Positions 8,220 to 15,836 are shown, counted from the stretch's first letter. The stretch: DNA of 64,000 bases from Sphingopyxis chilensis (GCF_035930445.1 NZ_CP142394.1:1459501-1523500); one strand, 5' to 3'. The notes: generated by a model from the sequence alone, not told the origin. Made by a program: numbers and translations.

Positions 8220-10744
8220 GATCCGAGACCGGGTTCGATCCCGCGCTCTACGATCGCTTTCCGACCAGGGGCCGCCGCCCGGAGGGCGAGGAAGAGGAAC
8301 TGCGGCGGATCTGGTGCAAACCCAGGGGCTGGGAATATCTGACCGTCGTCAACAATAATTATGTCGGCATCTATTATCTCGGCACCGCCTTCCTCTTCTT
8401 TCTGATGGCGGGGCTGCTCGCGCTCCTGATGCGCGCGCAGCTCGCGGCGCCGATGCTCGAAATCCTCCCGCAGGGGACTTACAATCAGGTCTTCACCATG
8501 CACGGCACGGTGATGATGTTCCTCTTCGCGGTGCCCGCGGTCGAGGCGGCGGGGGTGCTGCTCCTGCCGCAGATGCTCGCGGCGCGCGACCTGCCGTTCC
8601 CGCGCCTCTCGGCCTATGCCTTCTGGGCCTATGCGGTGGGCGGCCTGTGCTTCTTCGCCTCGATCTTCGTCGGGCTCGCCCCCGACGGCGGCTGGTTCAT
8701 GTATCCGCCGCTGACCTCGAAGGCCTTCTCGCCTGGGATCAACACCGATTTCTGGCTGCTCGGCATCGGATTCATCGAGATCAGCGCGATCGCGGGCGCG
8801 ATCGAGATCATCGTCGGCGTCCTGCGCACGCGCGCGCCGGGGATGAGCCTCGACAAGATGCCGATCTTCGCCTGGGCGATGCTCGTCTTCGCGGTGATGA
8901 TCGTCATCGCTTTCCCGAGCATCATTCTGGGCACGTTGCTGCTCGAGATCGAGCGGGCGTTCAACTGGCCCTTCTTCGATGCGACGCGCGGGGGCGATCC
9001 GATGCTCTGGCAGCATCTCTTCTGGTTCTTCGGCCACCCCGAGGTCTACATCATCTTCCTTCCCGCTGCCGGCATGATGAGCATGATCGTCGCCGCGGTC
9101 GCGCGCGAGGCGCTCGTCGGCTACCGGCTGATCGTGCTCGCGATGCTCGCCACCGGCTTCATCAGCTTCGGCGTCTGGGCGCACCATATGTTCACCACCG
9201 GCATGCCGCCGATGACGACCGGCTTCTTTTCGGCCGCCTCGATGGCGGTGAGCGTTCCCGCCGGCCTGCAGGTCTTCTCCTGGATCGCGACGCTCGCGAT
9301 CGGAAGGCGCAATTTCAACGCGCCCGGCCTCTTCGTGCTCGGCAGCATCATCATCTTCGTCACCGGCGGGCTCACCGGGGTGATGGTCGCCATGGTGCCG
9401 TTCGACTGGCAGGCGCACGACAGCTATTTCGTCGTCGCGCACCTCCATTATGTGCTGATCGGCGGGATGGTCTTCCCGCTCTTTGCCGCCTTCTATTACT
9501 GGATCCCGATGGTGAGTCGCCGCGCGCTCTCCGAACGGCTCGCCAAATGGGTGTTCGGCCTGATGTTCGCGGGGATGAATATCGCCTTCCTGCCGATGCA
9601 TCTCGCCGGGCTCCAGGGCATGCCGCGGCGCGTCTATACCTATTTGCCCGGGCAGGGGCTCGAGCTCCCGAACCTGATCTCGACGATCGGCGCCGTCATC
9701 CTGGCCCTCGGCGTGCTTCTGTTCCTCATCGATCTCGCGCGCAACTTCCGGCTCGCGCCAGCGGCGGGCAACGCCGGCAACGTCTATGACGGCGGCACGC
9801 TCGAATGGCTGCCGAGCGAATTATATTCGACGCGCTCGATCCCGGTCGTGCGCAGCCGCGAGCCCTTGCGCGACGACCCGAAGCTCGCCGCGGACGTCGC
9901 CGCGGGGCGCTATTTCCTTCCCGGCTCGGCGACGGGGCGCCGCGAGACGATCGTGACCAGTCCGCTGCTCGCCGAACCCCAATATCTGCAGATCATGCCG
10001 GGGCCCTCGGCCTGGCCCTTCGCCGCCGCCATCTTCACCGCGGGCTTCTTTCTCGCGCTCACCGTGCAGGCCTATATGTTCGGATGGGTCAGCGCGCTGC
10101 TGGCGGTGATATCGGTGCTGCGCTGGCTCTGGGAGACCGATCGCCCGGTCGAGCCGCCTGAGGTCGATATCGGCGCGGGCATCATGGTTCCGACCTATGT
10201 CACGGGTCCGGCGAGCCACGGTTGGTGGGCGATGGTCATCCTGCTCGCCGTGATGGCGATGATTTTCATCATGGCGCTCTTCAGCCTCGCGTTCCTCTGG
10301 TCGAACCAGCCCGGCTTCTGGATGCCCCCACCGGCGATGGGCGCCGCGGCGCCGGTCGTCCTTCTCTACGGCGCCGCGCTGAGTGCCGCGCTCGCGGCGC
10401 GGCCCATGTTGCGTCGCGGCACCCTCGAGGCGTCCTGCCTGCTTCTCCTAGCGGCGGGCGCCGGGGGCGCGGCGCTGTGGCGCGACTGGGCGGACTGGAG
10501 TGCGGCGGGACTCCGCCCGCAGGGCAGCGGTCAGGGCGCTACCGTCTTCGCGCTGCAGGCGCTCCAGGCCACCGCGCTCGTCGCCGGCCTCATGATGGCG
10601 GGCTACTGCGCCGCGCGCGCGGCGCGCGGATTGCTCACGACGCCGCGAAGCAATACGGTCGATCTCGCCATGTTGTTTCTCGCCTACGGCGCCGTTCAGG
10701 GCCTTGTCGGCGCATTGTTCGGCCGCGCGATCGGCATGGCGTGA
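8216..10744 (+). CDS. ctaD: Cytochrome c oxidase subunit I fused to a subunit III-like domain
   Basis: 842 residues. Residues 1-~560 form a complete type A1 haem-copper oxidase subunit I: low-spin haem ligands His96 and His411, high-spin haem His409 (HLHYV), and CuB ligands His274, His323 and His324. Tyr278 and Glu276 in GHPEVY mark the A1 D-channel type. Residues ~600-842 add about seven further helices resembling subunit III, giving one polypeptide for two core subunits. The reaction is O2 reduction to water coupled to proton pumping. The start overlaps the subunit II stop (ATGA). Confidence 0.95.
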   Translation: MRSETGFDPALYDRFPTRGRRPEGEEEELRRIWCKPRGWEYLTVVNNNYVGIYYLGTAFLFFLMAGLLALLMRAQLAAPMLEILPQGTYNQVFTMHGTVMMFLFAVPAVEAAGVLLLPQMLAARDLPFPRLSAYAFWAYAVGGLCFFASIFVGLAPDGGWFMYPPLTSKAFSPGINTDFWLLGIGFIEISAIAGAIEIIVGVLRTRAPGMSLDKMPIFAWAMLVFAVMIVIAFPSIILGTLLLEIERAFNWPFFDATRGGDPMLWQHLFWFFGHPEVYIIFLPAAGMMSMIVAAVAREALVGYRLIVLAMLATGFISFGVWAHHMFTTGMPPMTTGFFSAASMAVSVPAGLQVFSWIATLAIGRRNFNAPGLFVLGSIIIFVTGGLTGVMVAMVPFDWQAHDSYFVVAHLHYVLIGGMVFPLFAAFYYWIPMVSRRALSERLAKWVFGLMFAGMNIAFLPMHLAGLQGMPRRVYTYLPGQGLELPNLISTIGAVILALGVLLFLIDLARNFRLAPAAGNAGNVYDGGTLEWLPSELYSTRSIPVVRSREPLRDDPKLAADVAAGRYFLPGSATGRRETIVTSPLLAEPQYLQIMPGPSAWPFAAAIFTAGFFLALTVQAYMFGWVSALLAVISVLRWLWETDRPVEPPEVDIGAGIMVPTYVTGPASHGWWAMVILLAVMAMIFIMALFSLAFLWSNQPGFWMPPPAMGAAAPVVLLYGAALSAALAARPMLRRGTLEASCLLLLAAGAGGAALWRDWADWSAAGLRPQGSGQGATVFALQALQATALVAGLMMAGYCAARAARGLLTTPRSNTVDLAMLFLAYGAVQGLVGALFGRAIGMA

Positions 10745-11031
10745 TGCGGACCTGGGCGATCCTTCTCGCCGGCATGCTCCTCTGGGGCCTGCACTTTTTC
10801 GCGCTCTACGGCATCGGCGAATTCTGGGGGAGCGGCGCGGCCGCGCGCGTCGCCATCGGGATGCTTTCGATCGCCTGCCTCGCGGCCATGGCGGGCCTCG
10901 CCTTCGAGGTCGGTCGCCGGACGCGCGGCGACGGTCTCGCTAGGTGGCGAACCCGGCTGGCGCGCGGCGGCTTGCTGCTGGGCGCGATCGCGGTGATCTG
11001 GCAGACGCTGCCGATGTTGCTGGCGAGATAA
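10744..11031 (+). CDS. Small three-helix membrane protein at the end of the oxidase operon
   Basis: 95 residues with three hydrophobic segments: WAILLAGMLLWGLHFFALYG, VAIGMLSIACLAAMAGLAF and a C-terminal helix. The ATG overlaps the stop of the subunit I-III gene by one base (TGATG), so it is translationally coupled. I do not recognise a named family. By position it may be a small accessory subunit (subunit IV-like) or assembly partner of the oxidase. Confidence 0.72.
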   Translation: MRTWAILLAGMLLWGLHFFALYGIGEFWGSGAAARVAIGMLSIACLAAMAGLAFEVGRRTRGDGLARWRTRLARGGLLLGAIAVIWQTLPMLLAR

Positions 11032-11052
11032 TGGGCCATTTTTTTCAGGATT

Positions 11053-11066
11053 CTAACCTGGATCAA
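11053..11066 (+). promoter_or_regulatory. FNR-like site, copy A
   Basis: CTAAC-CTGG-ATCAA matches 9 of 10 half-site positions of the TTRAY-N4-RTYAA motif described in the findings. A TAnnnT box (TAGTCT, 11089-11094) sits at the distance expected for a class II FNR/Crp promoter, with a predicted start near 11101. Confidence 0.35.
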
Positions 11067-11095
11067 TAGCCTTGCGTCGCGGCCCGCTTAGTCTC

Positions 11096-11198
11096 GCGGC
11101 CCTGATGCCGCCGGCCGCGACCGCCGGAAGGCAGAGGATTGTCTCATGCGTAGCCAACCATGAGGACGGAAAGGCCTCGCCGCGTGCGAGGCCTTTTT
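11096..11198 (+). ncRNA. Candidate small RNA ending in a strong terminator
   Basis: No convincing protein is encoded here, yet an FNR-like site and TAGTCT box lie just upstream and a textbook terminator closes the segment, giving a transcript of about 100 nt. A six-codon ORF (Met-Arg-Ser-Gln-Pro-stop) is inside. The alternative is that the terminator serves the oxidase operon and nothing starts here. Confidence 0.25.
11171..11198 (+). terminator. Rho-independent terminator
   Basis: AAGGCCTCGC, a five-base loop, then GCGAGGCC followed by TTTTT. It lies downstream of the oxidase operon; on the minus strand the A/T-flanked stem may also end the convergent manC transcript. Confidence 0.8.
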
Positions 11199-11238
11199 GG
11201 CGCCGCGCCGGGCCGCGCCGCTGCGCGGGGGGCGCCGC

Positions 11239-12285
11239 TCAATCGACGGGCGGTTCGCGCGCCTGCGCCGCGATGCGCACGTCCTGCGACCGCGCGAGCG
11301 GCATGACGAGGATATCGTCGCCGTCGACGATCACCGCCACATTCTCCATGCCGATCAGCGCCACGCGCTTGCCGTCCGAACGCACGAGGTTGCCGCGGCA
11401 GTCGTGCAGGAACACATTGTCATCGACGACATTCCCGGCGCCGTCGGCCTCGGCAAGACTGTGCACGGCGTGCCAGCTGCCGAGGTCGGACCAGCCCATG
11501 GCGACGGGCACGACCGCGACCCGGTCGTCCTTTTCCATCACCGCATAATCGATCGAATTCGAAGGCGCCTTGGCGAATTCGATTGCGTCGGCGTGAAGCG
11601 CGTCGCCATCGTGCTTGCCCGCCGCGACGGCCTTGTCGGCGGCCTTGAAGATCGCGCGGCAATGCGTCAGCATCGCGTCGCGCATTCGCCCGGCGCGAAA
11701 CAGGAAGATGCCCGCGTTCCAGCTATATCCGCCCGCCGCGAGCATCGCCTCGGCATCGGCGAGCGGGGGTTTTTCGACGAAGCGGTCGACCGCGAACCCT
11801 TGCGTTCCGACGGGCGCGCCGCTGGCGATATAGCCGAAGCCGGTTTCGGGGCGGTCGGGGGTGATGCCGAAGGTGACGAGCCAGTCCCGGCGCGCGAGAG
11901 CGGCGCCCCCGGTGACGGCGGCATGAAATGCCGCGACATCGGCGATCACATGGTCGCTCGGCATGACCAGAAGCAGTGCCTCGGGATCGGCGCCCGCGAC
12001 CGCTAGCGCGATCGCGGCGGCGGTATTGCGCGGCATCGGCTCGACCAGGAGCCGACTATTGGTGGTGCCCATCTGCTCGCGCACCATCGCCAGATGCGGC
12101 TTGCCGCACAGGATGAGGGGCGCGCCGAACAGGCGTTCGTCCGCGACGCGCGCGAGCGTCTGGACGAAGAGGCTGCCGGTGCCGGCGAGCGGGAGAAATT
12201 GCTTGGCGCGCAGGCCGCGTGACTGGGGCCAGAGCCGCGACCCGGCGCCGCCGCACAGAATGACCGGCTGGATTTGATCGTTCAT
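11239..12285 (-). CDS. manC: Mannose-1-phosphate guanylyltransferase
   Basis: 348 residues: the nucleotidyltransferase part of ManC/AlgA without the C-terminal isomerase cupin. The signature CGGAGSRLWP spans residues 11-20, followed by K-Q-F-L-P-L, EPMPRNTAAAIALA, MPSDHVI, FVEKPPLADAE and YSWNAGIF. It makes GDP-mannose from mannose-1-phosphate and GTP in the cytoplasm, the donor for mannosylated glycans. No polysaccharide locus adjoins it, but glycosyltransferases and a GH130-like protein elsewhere in the window could use or recycle mannose. A GCAAC-N16-CGTT promoter candidate lies about 80 bp upstream. Confidence 0.93.
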   Translation of the reverse strand: MNDQIQPVILCGGAGSRLWPQSRGLRAKQFLPLAGTGSLFVQTLARVADERLFGAPLILCGKPHLAMVREQMGTTNSRLLVEPMPRNTAAAIALAVAGADPEALLLVMPSDHVIADVAAFHAAVTGGAALARRDWLVTFGITPDRPETGFGYIASGAPVGTQGFAVDRFVEKPPLADAEAMLAAGGYSWNAGIFLFRAGRMRDAMLTHCRAIFKAADKAVAAGKHDGDALHADAIEFAKAPSNSIDYAVMEKDDRVAVVPVAMGWSDLGSWHAVHSLAEADGAGNVVDDNVFLHDCRGNLVRSDGKRVALIGMENVAVIVDGDDILVMPLARSQDVRIAAQAREPPVD

Positions 12286-12368
12286 TCAAGCTCCCTGTCC
12301 GCATTCGGAAAATGCCAGCGAAAATCGGTCGCCGGCCTGTCGGCGGCGGCATTCCGGCTCCAGGGGCG

Positions 12369-12393
12369 AACGTCGGACCGGGAGCGCGGTTGC
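12369..12393 (-). promoter_or_regulatory. Possible EcfG-type promoter of manC (GCAAC-N16-CGTT)
   Basis: On the minus strand GCAAC precedes CGTT by 16 bases, one base from the consensus -35. The same GCAAC variant recurs upstream of several stress genes here. Confidence 0.38.
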
Positions 12394-12467
12394 CCCGCCG
12401 AAGCCCGCAAGCTGTTCCAAAGGCCGCTCCTTTGATCCATGTTGGCAAAAATTGCGGCCGGCCCCGT

Positions 12468-12482
12468 GGGGGGGGGGGGGGG
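12468..12482 (+). repeat. 15-base G homopolymer
   Basis: Fifteen consecutive G residues, then C and four more G, in the gap upstream of manC. Such tracts slip during replication and are often miscounted in sequencing. Confidence 0.95.
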
Positions 12483-12544
12483 CGGGGATCGCGGCCGACT
12501 TTCGAGGCGAGGACGCGCAGGCGGCGCGGATCGGCCCGCTCGTC

Positions 12545-12712
12545 TCAGGCGTCCTTGCCCTTCTGATCGGCGTCCTCCTCCGCCCGGCGCCGGCGCGTGG
12601 CTTCCTCGGTCCACCGCTTTTCGGCGCGCGAGCGGCGGTTGTGGGCCATGAGCCAAAGAAGGACCACCGCGAAGAGGATCGGTCCGGCGATCGTCATCAG
12701 GCTCCATTCCAT
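12545..12712 (-). CDS. Small single-helix membrane protein
   Basis: 55 residues: MEWSLMTIAGPILFAVVLLW forms one N-terminal membrane helix, followed by a highly charged cytoplasmic tail rich in Arg, Glu and Lys (RRSRAEKRWTEEATRRRRAEE). AAAGGAAG is placed six bases before the ATG, and the frame ends cleanly in TGA. Proteins of this shape are common in sphingomonads, but no function is known. It lies between manC and the BON gene, divergent from the latter. Confidence 0.75.
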   Translation of the reverse strand: MEWSLMTIAGPILFAVVLLWLMAHNRRSRAEKRWTEEATRRRRAEEDADQKGKDA

Positions 12713-12836
12713 CGTCACTTCCTTTCATTTGCATCGGATCGGCCGCCGAGCTGCCGGCCGTCTGTCCCAACAACCGACGGCGCGAGCGTTTGCTGCGCAG
12801 CGCCGACGAAATTGCGGCCGGCCGCCGCGCGCGTGA

Positions 12837-12861
12837 GGAACTCGTGAGGCGCGCGTGCGTC
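12837..12861 (+). promoter_or_regulatory. Possible EcfG promoter of the BON-domain gene (GGAAC-N16-CGTC)
   Basis: GGAAC and CGTC are separated by 16 bases, about 70 bp before the ATG of the BON gene. CGTC is one base from the EcfG -10. Confidence 0.33.
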
Positions 12862-12879
12862 GGTTGAGCAGGTGGGGGC

Positions 12880-12906
12880 GGCGGCGCTCGCGCCGCCAGC
12901 CTTTTT
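12880..12906 (+). terminator. Hairpin with T-run in the leader of the BON gene
   Basis: GGCGGCG-CTCG-CGCCGCC followed by AGCCTTTTT. It has terminator form but lies 24 bp before the BON start codon and no plus-strand gene precedes it, so it may act as an attenuator in the leader. Confidence 0.5.
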
Positions 12907-12929
12907 CGTTTTCGACAAGGAGATGGATC

Positions 12930-13631
12930 ATGGACAGATATGACGCGAGGACGCCGCCATGGGAGTATCCGGACAGCGCCGATCACGACGACCGGCCGGC
13001 CTCCGCCCGGGGTCCGTACCGCGGCCGCGTCGCGCCCGGAGGCCCGAACTGGGACGGCGATCGCTATTCGCAGGCTCGCGGCCGCAGCGTTCGGGGCGGG
13101 CCCGGCTATCCCGCTCGCGGCGTCGGACGCGAGCCCGAGAGATATTTCGGCGACAGCAATGCGGGGCGCGGTCGCGATGGCCGGTCAGCTTCCTTCTGGC
13201 CGAGCGAGCTGGGTTATCCGCCATCGCCCGGCTACGCGCCTTACGGCGGCCGCGTCCCGGTCGCCCATGACGGCGATGAACGCGGATTTTTCGAAAGGGC
13301 GGGGGACGAAGTCCTTTCCTGGTTCGGCGACCGCGATGCCCGACGCCGCCGCGAGGTCGATCATCGCGGGCGGGGCCCCAAAAATTACACCCGACCGGAC
13401 GAGCGCATCCGCGAAGACGCCAACGACCGGCTGACCGAGGATGTGTGGATCGACGCGTCCGAGGTCGAAATCACCGTGGCCGACGGCGAAGTGACGCTGA
13501 ACGGGACGGTCGAGGATCGCCGCGCCAAGCGCCGCGCCGAAGACTGCGTCGAAGCCGTCGCGGGGGTGAAGCATGTGCAGAATAATCTGCGCTATCATTC
13601 GGGGGTCGAGAGCCCGCGGATCGCCGACTGA
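12930..13631 (+). CDS. BON-domain protein with Gly/Arg/Tyr-rich N-terminal region
   Basis: 233 residues. Residues 1-~125 are low complexity, rich in Gly, Arg, Tyr, Pro and Asp. A short SWFGDRDARRRRE motif near 130 is typical of a sphingomonad protein group. Residues ~160-225 form a BON domain (DVWIDASEVEITVADGEVTL, VKHVQNNL), which binds phospholipid or acts in osmotic/stress envelope proteins such as OsmY. No signal peptide is seen. AAGGAGATGGATC provides the ribosome-binding site. The N-terminal region resembles sequences prone to RNA binding or phase separation (inference). A perfect terminator follows. Confidence 0.8.
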   Translation: MDRYDARTPPWEYPDSADHDDRPASARGPYRGRVAPGGPNWDGDRYSQARGRSVRGGPGYPARGVGREPERYFGDSNAGRGRDGRSASFWPSELGYPPSPGYAPYGGRVPVAHDGDERGFFERAGDEVLSWFGDRDARRRREVDHRGRGPKNYTRPDERIREDANDRLTEDVWIDASEVEITVADGEVTLNGTVEDRRAKRRAEDCVEAVAGVKHVQNNLRYHSGVESPRIAD

Positions 13632-13658
13632 GCGAGCCCGTAGCGGGGGGCGCGATCG

Positions 13659-13693
13659 AAAGGACGCCTGCGCCATGGCGCAGGCGTCCTTTT
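13659..13693. terminator. Bidirectional rho-independent terminator
   Basis: AAAGGACGCCTGCGCC, loop AT, then the exact inverse and TTTT: a 16-bp perfect stem flanked by A and T runs. It ends both the BON gene and the convergent 13706-14071 gene. Confidence 0.92.
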
Positions 13694-13705
13694 CCACCGG
13701 CCGGT

Positions 13706-14071
13706 CTAGCGGCTTCCGCCAATCGGCGCGTCGGCGCCGGTTCTGGGACCCCGATCGGTCGGGGTCGGCGCGTCGCCGCTCCCTGCCTGCGGGTCGCTGT
13801 CATAATCCTCCGCATTGCCCTTACCGCCGGCGCCGGCCCCGCTGCCGCTCACCGGGCCGCTACCCTTGCCGGCGCGCCGGCCGCGATTGGCCGCACCGGG
13901 GTCGGCGCTGGCGCGGTCTTCGCGCGGATAGTCCTCGGGGCGCACGCTGCCCACATTTTCGCGGTCTTCGACTTTCTCGGGCGGAAGCGAGCCCGGCGTC
14001 TTGATATTCTCGTCCGTCGCGCCGGGGCGCGCGTCGCCGAGCGGTCCGCGCCGGACATTGTCGATCGTCAT
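13706..14071 (-). CDS. Small disordered hydrophilic protein
   Basis: 121 residues, rich in Gly, Asp, Arg, Pro and Ser with no hydrophobic core: TPGSLPPEKVEDRENVGSVR, then Gly/Ser-rich and Asp-rich stretches. AGGAGG precedes the ATG. It follows the DUF4142 lipoprotein gene by 25 bases and should share its EcfG promoter. It resembles the acidic disordered proteins typical of general-stress regulons (compare 20727-20966 and 60151-60450); function unknown. Confidence 0.75.
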   Translation of the reverse strand: MTIDNVRRGPLGDARPGATDENIKTPGSLPPEKVEDRENVGSVRPEDYPREDRASADPGAANRGRRAGKGSGPVSGSGAGAGGKGNAEDYDSDPQAGSGDAPTPTDRGPRTGADAPIGGSR

Positions 14072-14096
14072 GTCATCCTCCTGTCGATGAGCGCGC

Positions 14097-14681
14097 TCAT
14101 GTCTGCGCGCCGAGCTTGTCGAGATTGCTGCGATGCGTCTCGATGACGGGAACGATTTCGCTCGCCGCTTTCTTGAGGCTGTCGGTGTCGCCGCGCTCCG
14201 CATAGCCCTTGTGGAGCGCAAGCGCCGCATCGTGCGCCGTGCGCTGGTGACGCAGATAGGCCGTGTCGACGGCGGCGGCATCGGCCTGCTTTATCTCGTC
14301 GAGCATGCGCTGCTGATCCGGATCGAGTTGCGGCGCCGGAACCTCGACACGCGCGGCGGTCGCCGCCGCCTTGATCTTCGCGGTCGACTGGCCATGCTGG
14401 TCGATCATCATCTGCGCGAATTTCTTCACCTCGGCATTGTCCGACTTGGCGAGCAACGCTTTCGACGATTCGATCTCGAACAGGTCGCCGCCGCCGGCCT
14501 TGGCGACGTAGGTCGGCGCGTCGGTGGGGGCGGCCGGCGCCGCGGCGGGCGGGGCGGCATCGGCGGGGACGGCCGCCGTGTCGGTCGCGGCGGTGTCGGC
14601 GGGAGGCGCATCGCGCTCGCCGCTGTCGCCGCAGGCGGCGAGCAGAAGGGCGGGTGCGCCGAGCATCAGAAAACTTTTCAT
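14097..14681 (-). CDS. DUF4142 lipoprotein
   Basis: 194 residues. Lipoprotein signal LLLAAC (Cys17), then an Ala/Pro/Thr-rich linker to about residue 55, then a DUF4142 four-helix ferritin-like bundle: YVAKAGGGDLFEIESSKALL, VKKFAQMMIDQHGQSTAKIK, LDEIKQADAAAVDTAYLRHQ and VIETHRSNLDKL. The family is periplasmic or outer-membrane anchored and stress-linked; its activity is unknown. An exact EcfG promoter lies 40-60 bp upstream. A paralogue is at 49029-49652. Confidence 0.9.
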   Translation of the reverse strand: MKSFLMLGAPALLLAACGDSGERDAPPADTAATDTAAVPADAAPPAAAPAAPTDAPTYVAKAGGGDLFEIESSKALLAKSDNAEVKKFAQMMIDQHGQSTAKIKAAATAARVEVPAPQLDPDQQRMLDEIKQADAAAVDTAYLRHQRTAHDAALALHKGYAERGDTDSLKKAASEIVPVIETHRSNLDKLGAQT

Positions 14682-15017
14682 CGATCATCTCCCTTGGGGA
14701 TGGGCCCCTCTGCGCGGCCAACGTGACGCGGCGCGCCAAGTTCCGTCGGGAAAGGCGGGCGCCCCTATCGCGACGCGATAATTGACCCATGATAAGATAT
14801 TTTTGCGACCGGAGGCGGCACGCCGCGCGGGACGGCACGTCCGGCAGGCGGATATTGCAACCCATGTTGGTGCGATCCGCGAGATTTGCGATAGGCTTTC
14901 GGCGGAGTTGCACATGGCCGCAAGATCGTCTGCGCGGTCGCGTGCGGCCCGCTGTCCGTTGCCGGCGCGTCTCTGCGACGAGACCTCCTGCCGGAGCGTG
15001 GATGAAGGGAGGGGCGC
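14682..15017. other. Intergenic region with promoter and palindrome
   Basis: Besides the EcfG promoter, this gap contains a 15-bp palindrome TATCGC-GAC-GCGATA at 14766-14780, immediately followed by TTGACCCATGATAA, which partly matches the FNR-like motif. No coding sequence was found until the small gene at 15018. Confidence 0.5.
14720..14744 (-). promoter_or_regulatory. EcfG promoter of the DUF4142 operon
   Basis: On the minus strand GGAAC, 16 bases, CGTT: an exact match to the EcfG consensus, 39 bp before the ATG of the DUF4142 gene. Confidence 0.78.
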
Positions 15018-15281
15018 TTGCGCACTTACCATTTGCTGCTCGCCGACGGGGACGGCCCTCCAGCGCGCCAGATTCCTTTCGTCGCCGAGAGTCCGGACTT
15101 TGCGCTGGTCGTCGCCGCGCAGGAACAGGCGGGTATTCGCGCCGAACTTTGGGACGGCGCGCGGCTGCTCGCGCGCCTGACGAAGGCGGCGCCCGACTTG
15201 TGGCTGCTGCATCCTTGCTCTTCCGGCCCCTCGCGGACCGGAGAGCCAGCCCCCGGGTGCGGTTCGGATCATCTTCTTTAG
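15018..15281 (+). CDS. Small uncharacterised protein, paralogue of 28199-28600
   Basis: 87 residues starting at TTG, supported by AAGGGAGGGG just upstream. RTYHLLLADGDG, PARQIPFVAESPDFALVVA and GIRAELWDGARLLARL align with RTYTLRYDDDG, KRVEFEAENAGYALEIA and GRRALLLENGRALCRLEK in the second copy, so this is a real small family. The fold is probably alpha/beta. Function is unknown. Confidence 0.68.
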   Translation: MRTYHLLLADGDGPPARQIPFVAESPDFALVVAAQEQAGIRAELWDGARLLARLTKAAPDLWLLHPCSSGPSRTGEPAPGCGSDHLL

Positions 15282-15411
15282 TTCCGCCTCTCCGGTCGCA
15301 AGCATCGCCCGCGATGGATTGGCGCTTCGTCCGGTCGTGCGATCGAACCGGCCGCGCGGGCGCCGGGCTGCCCTTTCGCGCCTGCTTTAGCGGCGGCGCG
15401 GGCGCCATATC

Positions 15412-15425
15412 CTATACTGGATCAA
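15412..15425 (+). promoter_or_regulatory. Weak FNR-like site, copy B
   Basis: CTATA-CTGG-ATCAA shares the CTGG-ATCAA half with other copies; the left half is poor. It is about 90 bp upstream of the 15510 lipoprotein gene. Confidence 0.2.
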
Positions 15426-15452
15426 CTCCGCGCAAAACATGGCAGGCGTGGC

Positions 15453-15477
15453 GGAACCATGGCAGCCGGCGGTCGTC
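15453..15477 (+). promoter_or_regulatory. Possible EcfG promoter (GGAAC-N16-CGTC)
   Basis: GGAAC, 16 bases, CGTC, ending 32 bp before the lipoprotein ATG at 15510. Confidence 0.33.
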
Positions 15478-15509
15478 GTCCACCCTGGGATCCGATGGAG
15501 AATGCCAAC

Positions 15510-15836
15510 ATGACACGTTCCTATCTGACTCTCATGCCCGCAATATTTCTGCTGGCAGCCTGCAACTCGCCGGGCGACGGCACGACCCGGAGCGAGACCG
15601 AGACGGTTCCGGCCGGCGAGGGCGCGATGGCCTCGCCGACCGACATGTCAACGCCCGACGCCGGTTCGAGTGCGGCGGACGGCACCGCCGGCGCGACGAG
15701 CAGCGCGGCGCCGGGTTCAGGGGCCGTGCCGGGCGACACCGGCGCGGTCCCGCCCGGCACATCGACCGGCGACATGTCGGGCTCCGGAACGGAACCCGCG
15801 ACCGCCGATCAGGGCACGCCCCCGCCGTCGAACTAG
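15510..15836 (+). CDS. Low-complexity lipoprotein
   Basis: 108 residues: signal MTRSYLTLMPAIFLLAAC (Cys18), after which the mature chain is almost entirely Gly, Ser, Thr, Ala, Pro and acidic residues with no predicted fold. GGAGAA lies seven bases before this ATG; another in-frame ATG is five codons upstream. Probably an anchored, disordered envelope protein. The composition resembles the linker of the neighbouring DUF4142 lipoprotein. Confidence 0.72.
   Translation: MTRSYLTLMPAIFLLAACNSPGDGTTRSETETVPAGEGAMASPTDMSTPDAGSSAADGTAGATSSAAPGSGAVPGDTGAVPPGTSTGDMSGSGTEPATADQGTPPPSN

Noticed and set aside
8198..9601. 467-codon minus-strand open frame inside the oxidase subunit I gene
   Set aside because: Composed of His/Glu/Arg-rich sequence typical of antisense to membrane-protein codons.
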